A DNA stretch of 64,000 nt from Chionoecetes opilio (Eukaryota > Arthropoda > Malacostraca > Decapoda > Majidae): positions 105,451 to 169,450 of the forward strand of contig JACEEZ010018337.1 of assembly GCA_016584305.1 (NCBI GenBank). Direction: 5' to 3'. The notes under the pieces were generated by a model. The model saw nothing but the letters and a program-made list of their open reading frames with translations, was not told where the DNA came from and ran no database searches. The first letter of the stretch is position 1; every line of letters starts with the position of its first letter. Shown here one piece after another: positions 13,306 through 24,100 of this stretch. Both the position numbers and the translations under genes were made by a program.

Positions 13306-13455
13306 CCACAAAGATGCCCAGGTGGTATTTGGTAGTGATGTTGGCCCCAGCATGGGATGGGGCGGGCAGCAGGGTGAGGGGGGGGGGGGGGGCAGGCTGG
13401 ACACAGTGAAGTAGAAGGGAGCCACGCCCACCCCTACACGCCTCACCAAAGTGTC
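13306..13455 (-). CDS. candidate exon of the Ig-domain gene (arm A)
   Basis: On the minus strand CCGTACAG precedes and GTGAGTACC follows a 150-bp open block. It contains a C run of about 14-16 (13379-13394 as G on the plus strand) whose exact length sets the frame. With the length shown, the frame compatible with the upstream Ig exon (phase 1) is open and ends in ANITTKYHLGIFVG. The other frame upstream of the run reads VGVAPFYFTVSS. The same exon lies at 51837-51987 in arm B. I do not recognise its domain. It lies 2.1 kb downstream of the Ig exon in the gene's direction. Confidence 0.45.
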
Positions 13456-13563
13456 CTGTACGGGGCAACAAACACTACTATTAATAACACCATGAGAGTT
13501 AATATGGACCTGAGGTAGTTCATAGACGCGTTGGGTAAGTCATGGGTTCAGGTTCACAGGATT

Positions 13564-14236
13564 ACCTTACCGTAGATAACAGTCAAGTCGCCAGTTCAAC
13601 ATTTCTTTGTTATTTACAGCCGTGTGGTGGCGTTAATAGTTACATTGCTACATCCATGATTTCAGGACAGTTAGAAGGGGCTATCTGGAGAGTCTGTGTC
13701 ATGTTGTGTCTTCATCTGTGTCATAGTAGGGCTATAAATGAACAAATGACAAAAATAAAACCGAGTGGCGACCTCACTATACCTACTACAGTAAAGTCGC
13801 CAGCTAGTATTTTAACCCAACAGTTGAGTCGCCACTCTGGGGAATTCAGGGAAATTAGAGGTAAAGTAAAACAAGTCTCTATATATATTAGCTGCGGAAG
13901 ATGCTTGGATATATAAAAATTCCTCTGCCAACGTGAAAACAAATTCTATTAAAGTTTGAAAGATCTTGCAAGTCTTGTGTCCTGCCGCCCGCAAGGTGAT
14001 CAGCTGCAGTCTGTCATCGCGCCAAGAAAAACGTGAAGCAAAATGCGCAACAGTTATATTTGCAGCTACCAAGCATAAAACAACGCTGAAACAGTGTAGA
14101 TTATACAGTCATGATATAAACTACTGTGTAACATCTTCAGGGGCACAGACACAGCAGTAGTGATGCTATCATTCGTAATATTTGGCGCCTGGCGACATGA
14201 CTGCAGGTGGCGACTTGACTGTTATCTACGGTAGGT
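13564..14236. mobile_element. non-autonomous inverted-repeat element, compact copy
   Basis: Its ends are inverted repeats of about 27 bp (ACCGTAGATAACAGTCAAGT then CGCCA; right end TGGCGACTTGACTGTTATCT then ACGGTAGG). The interior of about 620 bp has no transposase and several GTCGCCA words. The same family is at 38771-40215, 43728-45545 and, in arm B, about 52103-52780. The interior word TCATGATTTCAGGACAGTTAG is the unit that has expanded at 44345-45475. The superfamily is not determined. Confidence 0.7.
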
Positions 14237-14382
14237 AGTTAATATTGACCTTAATATTTATCTGACCTTTGACTTACTCTTTGATGATCTTGCTTACATC
14301 AATATCACCCACACCCCATACAAGAGGAAAAAAGTAAACACTTTGTGTCCTGACGTGTTCAATGACGCAATAAACAACATGA

Positions 14383-14782
14383 TACAGGTTGAAGTTCCCA
14401 AACTCCCCATCCCAAGACTCGGCAACACCCAAAACTCGGCTAGGGTTCCGGATTTTCCAAAACACGGCAGAACACCCAAAACCCTGGGCGTAGTTGCCGG
14501 GTCGGCCGCTGGGTGCCACCACACTAGGCCGCTGGGTGCCACCACACTAGGCCGCTGGGTGCCACCACACTAGGCCGCTGGGTTTCTCCCGCCGATTTGT
14601 TTGTTGTTATTGTTCAGTGGTGTTGTGACTGTAGAGTTGTGTACACTGTTATTTTGTGTTATTTTGTTATTTTGTCATGCTTTTTTCCCCCTTAATATAT
14701 CTACGTTCTAAAAGTGGGAAAATTCCATTACTCGGCTCGGCGCTGGTCCCGAGGTTGCCGAGTTTGGGAACTTCAACCTGTA
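14383..14782. mobile_element. 400-bp MITE with TA-flanked TIRs (Tc1/mariner/pogo type)
   Basis: The left end TA CAGGTTGAAGTTCCCAAACTC is repeated inverted at 14760-14782 (GAGTTTGGGAACTTCAACCT, then GTA), a perfect 21-bp inverted repeat with TA at both borders. TA target duplications and CAGGTTGA-type termini are typical of the Tc1/mariner/pogo group; assignment to that group is inference. No transposase is present. Inside, about 3.5 copies of a 23-bp unit (CGCTGGGTGCCACCACACTA) lie at 14500-14583. The arm B copy is at about 52966-53365. Confidence 0.75.
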
Positions 14783-14853
14783 GTATGTCACATTAAACTT
14801 CCACTCCATCACTTGCCTTATATGGACACCCATTATTCCATTCTCTAAGCTCA

Positions 14854-15066
14854 CACTTAACCTCTTCACACACAAATTTTTCCTTTGCTATAAAAAATTG
14901 TATGTTATCGAGCCATGAAATAACGAAAAGTAACTGAATATATCAAATTAGATAGTGGACAAGGATACTAAACAGGTCATTCCTTTAAAATATTGCTTAT
15001 AGTCACTACAAATCCTCTTATGATGGCCAAATTACAATGGAAATTATGTTCTGGGTCTCAAGGGGA
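14854..15066 (-). mobile_element. TTAA-type MITE
   Basis: A ~210-bp element bounded by TTAACCTCTTCACACA and TCTCAAGGGGAT, in the orientation opposite to the copy 230 bp further right. The internal landmarks CAAGGATACTAAACAGGTCA and GCTTATAGTCACTAC match the family. See the copy at 15297 for the family description. Confidence 0.75.
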
Positions 15067-15296
15067 TTATATGTTTCACCATGCATATATAAATACTTTC
15101 TTCAGCATTTCGCCTCCATCTATTCACTGAATATCGATGTGCTATTCTTAGACTTAAGTTTTAAAGATGTGAGAGGATTTCTGAACATTTCATCTGTGTT
15201 TCATGAAATAGCACACACAATAGTGAGTGTTGGACTCTCCTGCAAACAATAACACTGCAAAGAAAGTGCCAGGAACATGACAATAAAGTGATCTCC

Positions 15297-15507
15297 TTAA
15301 CCCCTTGAGGCCCAGAACGTTATTTACATTGTATTGGGTACCATTAGACACATTTCAGTGAATATAAGCAATATTTTATAGATATGACGTGTTTAGTATC
15401 CTTGTCCACTAGCTTATTTGGTATATTCAGTTAGTTTTTATAATTTTATGGCTCGACAAGACGATTCTATATAGCAAAGGAAGGATCTGGGCGTGAAGGG
15501 GTGAAGT
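15297..15507 (+). mobile_element. TTAA-type MITE, best copy
   Basis: The element begins TTAA|CCCCTTGAGGCCCAGAACG and ends GGGCGTGAAGGGG, so the termini form an imperfect inverted repeat (CCCCTTgagGCCC / CCCCTTcacGCCC). TTAA at the insertion edge and CCC-starting ends resemble piggyBac-type MITEs, but no transposase is present, so this is inference. Other copies are at 7085, 14854, 24744, 36485, 49163, 53440, 53886 and 57606. Confidence 0.75.
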
Positions 15508-15558
15508 GATCTCCTTAACACCTCAACTTCCCCGGGAACAATTATCACCAGTTCTCAC

Positions 15559-15819
15559 CTCGGATAGCAAGGCCGAATCTCTCATCAAATATGCCTTGCC
15601 GGGTGGTGGCACTGCAGACGTAGATGCCACCGGACCGCACGCCGGGGATCCTCAGCCTGTTGTTGTAGGGCTGGGCTCCGTAGGGCAGTTCTCCGTCCAT
15701 CCTCTGCCAGGTGATAGCAGCGGCCGGTTCGTTCTCCACCTCACAGACCAGCTCCACGTTATCCCCGCGATGCACGTTGGGTGGAATGGAGCGGATCTGG
15801 ATGTTGGTGGTCTGTGCCC
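15559..15819 (-). CDS. immunoglobulin I-set domain exon (arm A)
   Basis: A 261-bp exon with acceptor CTATCTCTGCAG and donor AG|GTGAGAAC. It is in phase 1 at both ends, the arrangement typical of Ig-domain exons. The 87 codons contain the expected strand pattern: NVELVCEVE (B-strand Cys), AAITWQRMDGELP (C-strand Trp), NNRLRIPGV, then GIYVCSATT (F-strand Cys). This indicates a secreted or cell-surface modular protein. The Pro-rich linker before it and the RMDGELPYGAQ style would fit perlecan-like proteins, but I cannot assign it. The copy at 54145-54399 has indels. Confidence 0.85.
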
Positions 15820-15862
15820 CTGCAGAGATAGAGCTTTGTGTAGTGCTCCGTGTTGTGTAAGG

Positions 15863-16085
15863 GATAACATAAGAACATAAGAAAATAAGGAAGCTACAAG
15901 AGGCCGCGAGGCCTACACGTGGTAGTTCCTGTCACCTAACACTACCTACATCCACCTTTCATCCCCATCCATGAACCTATCCAGCTCCCCTTTAAAGCTC
16001 CCTAATGACTCCGCACTAACTACCTGTCTACTGAGACCATTCCACACCATTCACCACATGGGTCCATTTGGGACCCATATTTGAT
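15863..16085 (-). mobile_element. LINE 3' tail fragment, second family
   Basis: Read on the minus strand, with one or two indels, the segment encodes VVSAESLGSFKGELDRFMDG, the C-terminal tail pattern of many LINE reverse transcriptases (V..A.S...FK..LD..MDGD), followed by a short 3' UTR ending in TTATGTTCTTATGTT. It starts only about 45 bp upstream of the Ig exon's acceptor. A further piece of the same 3' UTR is at about 16287-16340, and arm B carries it at about 54443-54650. Confidence 0.6.
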
Positions 16086-16387
16086 GGTGCCCCCAAAACA
16101 TCAATTTTCACTGTCCATTGTTTTAGCTTTCTGGCGTCTGGCGGACTTAATATAGGTCTGAAGGCAATTTCGAGGCCACACTTCCGATAGAGTTTTTAGA
16201 GCTCTACAACCACCACCACCACCATGGACCACCACCACCACTGTGAGGGAGTACCCTCAAGACGGAAACAAGTAAACAAGTAAACAAGTAAGGAAGCTAC
16301 AAGATGCCGCGAGACCTACACGAGGTAGTTCCTGTCACTCCTATATCAGCCTTACAACCATTATTTCACCACCTCCCCTTTGCTTAC
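16086..16387. other. intron sequence with CCA repeat, no gene
   Basis: Intron between the Pro-rich exon and the Ig exon on the minus strand. It holds a short (CCA)n around 16208-16240, a tandem AAGTAAAC word near 16270-16290 and the second LINE-tail scrap. The same sequence occurs at about 54650-54965 in arm B. Confidence 0.6.
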
Positions 16388-16457
16388 CTGCTGGGGGGCG
16401 TGCTGGGGTGTGGGCGTGGGCGTGGGCGTGTCTGGCAGTCTGTGTGCACACTGTCAC
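16388..16457 (-). CDS. short Pro/His-rich linker exon (arm A)
   Basis: A 70-bp minus-strand exon between acceptor GACTGCTCCAG and donor GCAG|GTAAGC, both good matches to consensus. It ends in phase 1 (TPARPPAG), exactly what the Ig exon needs, and starts in phase 0, matching the end of the exon at 22711-22792. The product is a low-complexity linker before the Ig domain. The LINE at 16509 begins only ~50 bp upstream of its acceptor. Arm B copy: 54966-55034. Confidence 0.6.
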
Positions 16458-16496
16458 CTGGAGCAGTCAGCAGGCTGCTCCAGGCTGTCCACATAG

Positions 16497-16508
16497 GCGT
16501 GGACAGCT
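16497..16508. repeat. 12-bp target-site duplication, LINE 3' side
   Basis: GCGTGGACAGCT, identical to 22220-22231, flanks the LINE directly. In arm B the corresponding stretch (GGACAGCTGATCG at 55083-55095) is uninterrupted. Confidence 0.85.
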
Positions 16509-16584
16509 TGTTGTTGTTGTTGTTGTTGAAATGCTGTGATGTCGAAATCGACGATATTCGCCCTGGTGTACAGCCGTGAATTAA

Positions 16585-19500
16585 TCACAGTCGGGACAGT
16601 TGATTAGTCTTCCTCAGGAAGGCACAGGTGAGGCGGATGACGGCGGGGCGTCGTGATGGGTGGACGGCAGCGGCGGCCAGCAGGGTGGGCAGGTCAAAGG
16701 TGGTGACGTTCAGGGCGATGAGTTGACCACGTAGAAGTTGTCGGTGGGAGTGGAAGCGAGGACACTGCAGCAGGAATGGTCAATGGACTCCGGACGTTCC
16801 TGCACCAGGGGCAGTACGGGTCGGGCGTGAGCTGCAGACGATGCAGGTGTGCTCTGAGTGTTTGTGACCGATCCTCAGGCGGGTGAGGGCGACATCCAAG
16901 ACGCGGGACGTTTGTCTTATCCACGGCTGGGGGGAGGAGTCGGTACGATATTGACCCATGGAGGTGGCACGGAGGGCGTCGCCGAGCGACCTATCCCAGG
17001 CGGAGCGGCAGACATTAGAAATGAGACGCTTGGCGGTGGAGAGCGGCAGCGGGAGGGGGTGATGTTTACCTCCGAGAGTGCCATCTTTGCAGCAGCATCA
17101 GCTACCCTCGTTGCCCCGGATATTGCAGTGGGAAGGCACCCACTGCAAGGTGATCTTCCAGCCCACTGAGGTGAGGGAGGGGAGTAGCCGTTGCAGGGAG
17201 TGAACCATGGCTGTGGGGGAAGAGGGGCGACGGGAGAGGAGGAGATGGAGGGAGGAGAGAGAGTCTGTGTAGATCACAACTCTGGCTGGGGCGTAGGTGG
17301 TGTTCAGGTAAGACACAGCCTGGCGAATGGCGAAGAGTTCTGCCGTCAGAACGTCCGTTTCAGGGGGCAGCCGCCACGTCCTGCAGATTTTGGGGGCGAG
17401 GGTCATAGACGGCAGCGCCTGTAGACGGAATGGTGGGGGAGTGAGAGCCGTCAGTGAAGATCTTAAGGTGGTTGTGGTAGAGTGACGTGTCGAGTTGACG
17501 GAATAAAGGAGCTGCCAGGACGCTAGCTAAGTTTTTGGGAGGAAGATCTGGGATAGTCAGGGCAACCAACGGGGAAATGTCCACCCCAGGATGGGACCGG
17601 GGAGTGTGGGCTGATGGGCTGAGTAGAGGTGGTGGCAGGTTCAGCACAGAGTGGGCCAGCAGTGCACGGACCAGTAGGGCTGACGGGCTCCAGGAAGCCA
17701 GACTGGAGTGTGAGGATCCACACCGGAGTTGGCATAGAGAGTGGCGAGGGGGTGGGATGGTGGGAGGGACATGATGTGGTGGTACTGGCTACATAGGATC
17801 TCCCTCCTGTGTACCTGCAACGGGGGATACCGCTCTCTGCGTGTAGGGCGATGACAGGTGAGGACCTCATTCCCCCCCATGGAGATCCTCAGGGCCGCAT
17901 TTTGCAGGATGTCCAGTTTCCTGAGGTGGAAAGGGCCGCTGAGCCATAAATGCAGCTGCCATAGGACACCTTAGATCTGATGGCCGCCTGGTAGTAGTGC
18001 AAAAGGAGGTCACGACTGGCCCCCCAGCGGACACCAGCCACCCGCTTCATGATGTTGAGGCGCCTGTTGCAGGTGGTACGGAGGTACTCAATATGATGAG
18101 ACCAGGTCAGGCGGGGACCATCCAGCCGCATACCGAGGAAGGTGTGGGACCTTGTGTAAGGCACCGGGGAGCCACTAAGGGTGACAGTGGGTGGAGAGCG
18201 GACAGGCTTGAGGGTGAAGCACATAAGGGAGCTTTTGGGAGCATTAATTGAGAAACCCCATGTCCTCACCCAGTCAGTTAGTGTATCCGCTGCCTCCTGC
18301 AAGCATAGCTGTGCCTGGGCCTGAGTGTTGGCTCTGCTGATGATGGTAATGTCGTCTGCATAGATAAGAAGGTGAGAGTGGGGAGGAATGTGGAGGTCTG
18401 AGAGGAGGACATTGAACAGCAAAGGGCTGAGGATGGAACCCTGCGGCACTCCTCTCTGCTTTGGACGGGAAGGAGAGGTGGAGGCACCAACCGCAACCTG
18501 AAAAGACCGGCCTGACAAGAATGCCCGGGAGCCAGGCGAGGGTGGGTCCCGTGATTCCCATGGAAGCCAACTTACGGAGGATGCCTTCGTGAGACGCAGA
18601 GTCAAATGCCCCCTCTAGATCTACAAAGAGGGAGGTCATGACCTCCCTCCCCCGGTAAGTATCGCAGATGTGATACCCCAGCTGCGCCAGGACATCTAGG
18701 GTGCTCCTGCGGGGCCTGAAGCCACACTGGACCTCTCTCAGGAGATGGCCATCCTCCAGCCACCAGGATAGGCGAGTGGCCACCAGTCGCTCCAGGAGCT
18801 TACCCACGCAGGAGAGGAGAGCGATAGGGCGGTATGTGGATGGGAGTGTGGGTCCTTCCCGGGTTTTGGGTATAGGTAGCAGGGTGGAGGATTTCCAGAA
18901 CGTAGGAAAGACGCCCCGAAGCCAACTGGTGTTGAAGAGGGAGAGTGCCGTGACTTCAAGGGAGGTGTCATGTGAAGCAGGAACTCATACGGCACATTAT
19001 CCCCGGCCCGCAGTTTTCCCTGGTCTTAAGGTGGACAAGGCCCGGTCCATCTCATCAGTCGTGAAAGGACTGGTGAGTGCCGGGATGCCAGGGGAGGCAA
19101 ACGCAGTATTTATTGCCGCATTGATGGTAAGGGATGACGCGAGAGGAGACCGGAGACCAATCTTGTCCTGATATGTGCGGCAAGCAATGCAGCCTTCTGC
19201 GGGTCATCTAGGAGGGGTTGGCACCATCCTTCAGGGGCAGTGAGAGGCGTTGTTTTTTCCCCTCCATGGAGTGGAAAAAATCCCACGTACGCTTTGTGGA
19301 GGAGGATGGAGAGAGGGAAGCGCAGTGGGAGCCCCACGCCTTCCTCTGGCAAGGAGGATGGTCCTGGCACATATGGCATCGAGTCTACGATATTGAGCCC
19401 CAAGCTGTAGTGTGGGCCTTCGAGCGCCATAGGTTCCATGCCCTCCTACGGGCCTTGACTGCCTGGGCGCAGTCGTCGTTCCACCAAGATTTGCCCGGAC

Positions 19501-20517
19501 GGCGAGGGGCGCGACGCGTCGAGAGATGGAAGGCAGCCTTTCCCGCGTCCTCCAGGAATGTGGAAAGGGAGGCAGCGGCGTCCTCCAGGGGAAGGGAGGA
19601 GAGATCCGGTGGGTCGTGGAGTGCCGCCTCGTAGAGGGGCCAGCCGGAAGGCGTGAGTTTCCAACGAGGCAGGCAACCGGGGTGAGGCCTGGCAGTGACG
19701 GCAGGGAAGGAGGCGAGGAGGGGAAGGTGATCACTCCCCATGTAAGGGCCAGTGGTGACGGTCATGGCACTGAAGGCTGGGTCCCCAAGGAATAGGTCCA
19801 ATACAGAAGTGGCACCCGGTGTGGGATGGTAACGGGTAGGCAGACCCGGGGGTGAAAGAAGGGACAGGCGAGGCGAGTCAAGGATGAGCTGAAAGAGCGC
19901 CCTCCCGGAGGTGTTGGTGAGGTGGAGAGGGAGGTCAGGTTCCCAGCACCTGTGATGGGCATTAAAGTCACCCATGATGACAACAGGCGGAGGAAGGAGG
20001 GAAAAGTAGTGAGTCAGTTCCCGGTATGTGGCACCATCAGCGTTGTAGCAGACCGCTATGGATAACTCACCCTGTTGCGTAGCAACCCTGGCTGCGACCA
20101 CTTCGAGGTGGCCGTGCTGCCACTGTGGGAGGGCAAGGGGGGAATGGTCAAGGGAGTCGTGAATTGCAAGGAGGACGCCACCTCCACGCCCCTGGGGTCT
20201 GTCCTTCCGGATGATGGTGTAGCCGGTTAGGTTGAGGAGAGGTGGGGGGAGAGCCACGTCTCACACAAACCCCAAACCCCCGCAGGTAAAGTTTCCCCCA
20301 AGTAGGTCTTGAACTCGGGGTCTTCCTGAGTAGGGAACGGGCATTCCATAGGAGAAGGGAGAGGCCCAGCACTGGGAAGAAAACGTTGAGGACGGAGGAG
20401 AGTGCTGGCCAGAGACTGGCTAGTATGGCGGGGACTGACGAGCCCTGGTGGTAAAGGCGGTAAGCTTCCATGAGAAGGGTGAATATCTGCGGCATGACGT
20501 TGTGTCTTGTCATGGAC
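16585..20517 (-). pseudogene. LINE ORF2: endonuclease / reverse transcriptase / RNase H
   Basis: Domains in order on the minus strand: AP endonuclease (LLWNARSLLRK near 20365; ETWLSPHL near 20240; GDFNAH near 19965; GSDHLPLL near 19735), linker, RT (TYRPIALLS and GKLLERLVATRL near 18800; CGFRPRRST; FVDLEGAFDSASH; GVPQGSILSPLLFN; YADDITII near 18355), then RNase H (FTDGSHS near 17450; ELFAIRQA; IYTDSLSSLHLLL; WVPSHCNIRGNE near 17110) and a terminal CPWC motif. It nicks target DNA and copies the element RNA at the cut. At least four frame changes (about 20245, 19400, 18500-18600, 17650-17890) break it. The start is uncertain; ATG at 20517 is one option. Confidence 0.85.
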
Positions 20518-20854
20518 GGAACAGGATGCGGAGGGGGTCGCAATTGAGGCGTGTTGGGCGGTGGGGGTGGCCCAGGAAGGCGTTGGGGCCGAGAAGCAGC
20601 ACGGGGGGCAGAGGAGGCAGGCACGGCATCGTCCCGAGAGAGGAAGGACGGCGGATGGTGGACTTCCGCCTCTGTCGTGAAGTGGGTGGGTTCCCCAGGG
20701 GAGGCAGGAGAATATGAACCCCCAGCAGGCGCCATGGGTGCAGCCGGCTGGCGGGGCGATCGTACATAGCGTCTGGGTCTCGGGGAACGGGCCGCGAGGA
20801 AAGGAGAAGGGGGAAGAGGGTCCCGGGGAGGGTCATCATCCTCCGTTAGGTCCT

Positions 20855-22034
20855 GTTTAAAACAGTGTACCTGTTCCCGTGGCAACAGAGGAATAAGCGA
20901 TATCGGGGTGGACGGCCCTGGGTGGTGATGCAGCCATAGGGAATGGCATAGTGGGAGGTCGTGATGGAGGAGGTGGCCGGAATGTCGGGAGTGGGAGGAG
21001 CCGCAGACGACTGTTGATGTCAGGAAGGGGCATCCCTTCCTGGACCAGCCTGCCGTACAGTTGTTGGGCCTCCTGGTTGAAAGGGCAGTGGGCAGACCTG
21101 GGGCCATGATGCCCCCCACACTGAAAACAGCGGAAGGGCCTGTCACAGGCAACTTCCGCCCCTTGGCTCAGATGGGGGCCGCTGCAGCGGCCGCAGCGCA
21201 CGGAAGATCGGCAGGTGTTGATGGAGTGGCCAACCTTTAGACAGGCAGGGCAACGGAGGATCGGGAGCAGGTAGGGCTGTGGCCAGAACACCAGCTGGCC
21301 AATGCACACCCTTGATGGTAAGGAACCTGTCACCTTGAGACGGATCCACTACCCATGGTGGAGCGGGGCAGGCTTCGGGGGGGGATCCACGAGACCTCCT
21401 CGATGTCACTGCCGTCCAGGGCCCTCAGGGTACTGCGGATCTCCTCAAGGTCCTTAATTTCCTCAGAGAGGGGACCCACCTTCCCATACTGCGCCAGGGC
21501 ACCGGCCCTCTCGGTACGGCGGCAAGTAACTTGCCAGTCCCCTAGGGTGAAGGTGACGTCCTGTAGGATGGGCACCTTGGGGATGACACTCTCCCACAGC
21601 GCCACCACCAAGGCTGATCCATTACCTAGGGAGCGGGTCTCCCCCTCAATGATGTACTTGCCCAACGGGCTGGTATGAAGTGCATGAGAGACCCGGCCGG
21701 GGTGAGAGAAAACACGGGCGCCATTACAGGCCCGGAGCAGGAAAGTAACCTTAGTTTCTGTGTCCGGGGGATGCTGCGGCTCCAGGGGCAGCTGCAGTGG
21801 ATCCTGGGGCAGCTGCAGTGGATCCTGGGGCAGCTGCAGTGGAACCTGGCCCAGCTGCTGCTGGACCCGGGGCTGCTGCTGCTGCTCTTGGGGCTGCTGC
21901 TGTTGTTCCTGAGTGGAGCGTTGGGCTTTCCGGGCTTCCCTGGGCGGGGAGGGCGGGCCGCGCTTGTTGGAGAGAGCAGGGAATTCCTGGTCTACGTCCA
22001 TGTCGCCCCGAAACCCAGGCAAAGACCCAGGCAT
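20855..22034 (-). pseudogene. LINE ORF1: gag-like zinc-knuckle protein
   Basis: The first ATG is at 22034 (MPGSLPGFRGDMDVDQEFPA). An N-terminal Gln/Pro/Leu-rich repeat follows (QQQQPQEQQQQPRVQQQ, then three LPQDPLQ-type units, 21780-21900). One frame change near 21345 leads into a block with three zinc knuckles: CPACLKVGHSINTC, CGRCSGPHLS with a following C, and CFQCGGHHGPRSAHC. Such proteins bind the element RNA and form the RNP with ORF2. The frame stops at TAA (20855-20857). A Pro-rich open stretch between this stop and ORF2 may be the true ORF1 C-terminus after another frameshift. Confidence 0.75.
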
Positions 22035-22219
22035 GGCGGCGGCCAAGGCCGCCGAAGGACGGCAGGACCAGGGAACACAGTGGACGGGGAGAAGGCACTA
22101 AACCTAAGGTTTAACGAGCCGGCAGGGGGCGCGCGCACCCCAACCCAACCGGTGCCGGTGAAATGTCTAGTCCACAGAGCGACACGTCCTAACCCGACGG
22201 TGGTTCACGAGCTAGTCAC

Positions 22220-22231
22220 GCGTGGACAGCT
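22220..22231. repeat. 12-bp target-site duplication, LINE 5' side
   Basis: GCGTGGACAGCT, identical to 16497-16508. The sequence continues with GATCGGGGAACAACAAAGCA, which in arm B directly follows the empty site. Confidence 0.85.
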
Positions 22232-22710
22232 GATCGGGGAACAACAAAGCAGGAGGGGAACTTTTGTAGCCACATTGTCGTACCGAGCCACCAGAAGTAT
22301 CGTATTTTCAGATAGATTATATCGTACAACCTTAGGGAAAATAATATAGTAGGTAAATGACTTTATACTTCATTGAATTTATCATTTCATATATAAGAAT
22401 ACTTCCTCTTTTCATCAAAATAAATAATAGCTAGACTAGATTAAATCCAAAGTCAAACTGAAAACTCTTGTGCAGAAGTTGACTTCGACCGATTTTTTTG
22501 TTTTTTTGTGCGATGACAATTTTTGTATGACTTTATAATGTCATTTTATGTGAGTCAATTATCGTATTTTCGCATACGATTCTCAACCATGCATAGTGGA
22601 TAATAGCTATTAAAGAGGCTGGCTGGACAAGTTTGTGATGCGATTATTATGACGTGATTGTGACCCTGGACTGCATCCCGATAAGGGTTTGTCCCGGGCT
22701 GTGAACACAC
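22232..22710. other. AT-rich intron with partial dispersed repeat
   Basis: 22280-22345 shares CGAGCCACCAGAA and CGTACAACCTTAGG with the repeat at 38200-38270. The remainder, duplicated at 55100-55590, shows no exon. Confidence 0.55.
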
Positions 22711-22792
22711 CTCAAAGTAGTCCTGGGCCTGTCGCCTCTTGGTGTAAAGGTACCCAAACCCTTGCTCATGGTGCTGTGGTGGGCTGCGAGGC
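22711..22792 (-). CDS. candidate exon upstream of the Ig exon (arm A)
   Basis: An 82-bp minus-strand block with acceptor CACTTACAAG and donor TTTGAG|GTGTGT. The frame ends in phase 0 and reads HHEQGFGYLYTKRRQAQDYF then E, which fits the phase-0 start of the exon at 16457. Composition looks protein-like, but no domain is recognised. In arm B the same block (about 55592-55676) carries indels that spoil the frame and donor. Confidence 0.5.
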
Positions 22793-24100
22793 CTTGTAAG
22801 TGTCAGGTGGACGGTCACACACACACACACACACACCCGCACTCGATGGTGTCACACGGATACACTGCCACTCTGCCTCGCCAAGGTGGAGGCAGCGGCC
22901 AGCTGGTCAGCTGGCAGCGGCCGTCAGGCAGCGCGGCACCCGCAAGCTACCAGCCTCACTGTCACCTTGCTTACCGTGTACTGGGAGTGCCAGGGAGGGC
23001 TACAGGGCGGCAGGGAGATGGAAGGGAAGGCAAGACTTGTGTAGGACAGGACGTGGGGGAAGATAGCAGCATGTGTGTGAATTACTGTCACTTATCACTA
23101 CGTGCCTATCGCCCCATGCATTGCAACGCCCGTCACCCTCCATTCCTTAACTCCTCCCTACTCCCTCTCTCTCTCTCTTTCCTACTCTTCTTCCTTGGTA
23201 TAGATAGACATGTATATATATATATATATATATCTGTTCATAGTGAGATGCGGGGCGGTGTGTCATGATGGGCAGGAGGGTTGCAGTGTGTGGGGTGAGG
23301 AGGGAGGAGGGCGGGACTGGCCAAGGCCCCTCCGCACCTCGTCAGTAAAAGGTGGAGGAGCTTGTGGCCAGCGGGGACCGGCCTGCCAGACGCACGAATA
23401 CACCAAACCATACTACTGTGTATATTATAGTAGCCTCGATTACACCCCATGATAACACCCCCCCATCCATCTCTCGCTATCTCTCTCTCTGGTTATTTGC
23501 CATATCATTTATATCTGAGGGTGTTTGAGAAGATATGTAATAACGGAGAGTAGCGGGGACCGGCCTGCCAGACGCACGACTACGCCCACACCCTGCTAGG
23601 CACCCCAATCTCTCGTCTCTCCCTCTCTCTCTGGTTATCTATCAGCTATCTCATTTATATCTGAGGGTTTGAGATAATAGAGGTAGCTATGTATGTACAC
23701 AAGTTATGAGATCCACTTAGCAATTATTTGACACTGAGACGATATCTAGAAAAAAATATATCATCAAACGTTTGTCTACGCGGAGTTCTGTAAACAACAA
23801 ACGTTTTCAGGCAAGCCAACGTTAAATAACATGTGCTTTGCTGCCTAATATCAAACACATTAATAACCTTAAGCTCTACAACATATAAAATACCAACACT
23901 CAAGCTCGTCATTCCACTCAGCATGACAGTAAGAACAGTAATAATCCTATGATGTCACTAATATCAGAATATGAAGGCATGACTCCCTCCCTCCCCACCC
24001 ACACTTTGCGTTGCCTGATAATACCCACACACCCACGACAGCCGCCACCCTCACCCAAAGTAACTAATCCTCCTTCACGCATCCTACAGGAGTCATGGGA
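22793..24100. other. intergenic/intron sequence, small repeats
   Basis: It contains a short (CA)n (22817-22836) and (TA)n (23214-23232). A tandem pair of ~170-bp units (about 23465-23670) shares ATTTATATCTGAGGGT and GGTTATTTGCC/GGTTATCTATC. No exon is supported. It is matched by 55680-57180 in arm B. Confidence 0.6.

Larger units (their letters stand above)
16509..22219 (-). mobile_element. near-complete I-group type non-LTR retrotransposon
   Basis: A 5711-bp insertion on the minus strand with a 185-bp 5' UTR, ORF1 (gag-like, CCHC knuckles), ORF2 (AP endonuclease, RT, RNase H, terminal Cys/His motif), a 3' UTR of under 60 bp and a (CAA)n tail read as TTG repeats at 16509-16528. It is flanked by a perfect 12-bp target duplication and absent at the same place in arm B. 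The combination of three CCHC knuckles, APE and RNase H fits the I/LOA/R1/Jockey group; the exact clade needs a tree. Several one-base frameshifts suggest an inactive or imperfectly sequenced copy. Confidence 0.9.

Noticed and set aside
18701..20769. Plus-strand open frames of 70-156 codons between 16.3 and 22.3 kb
   Set aside because: They are antisense shadows of the LINE ORFs, whose minus-strand frames hold all the recognisable motifs.
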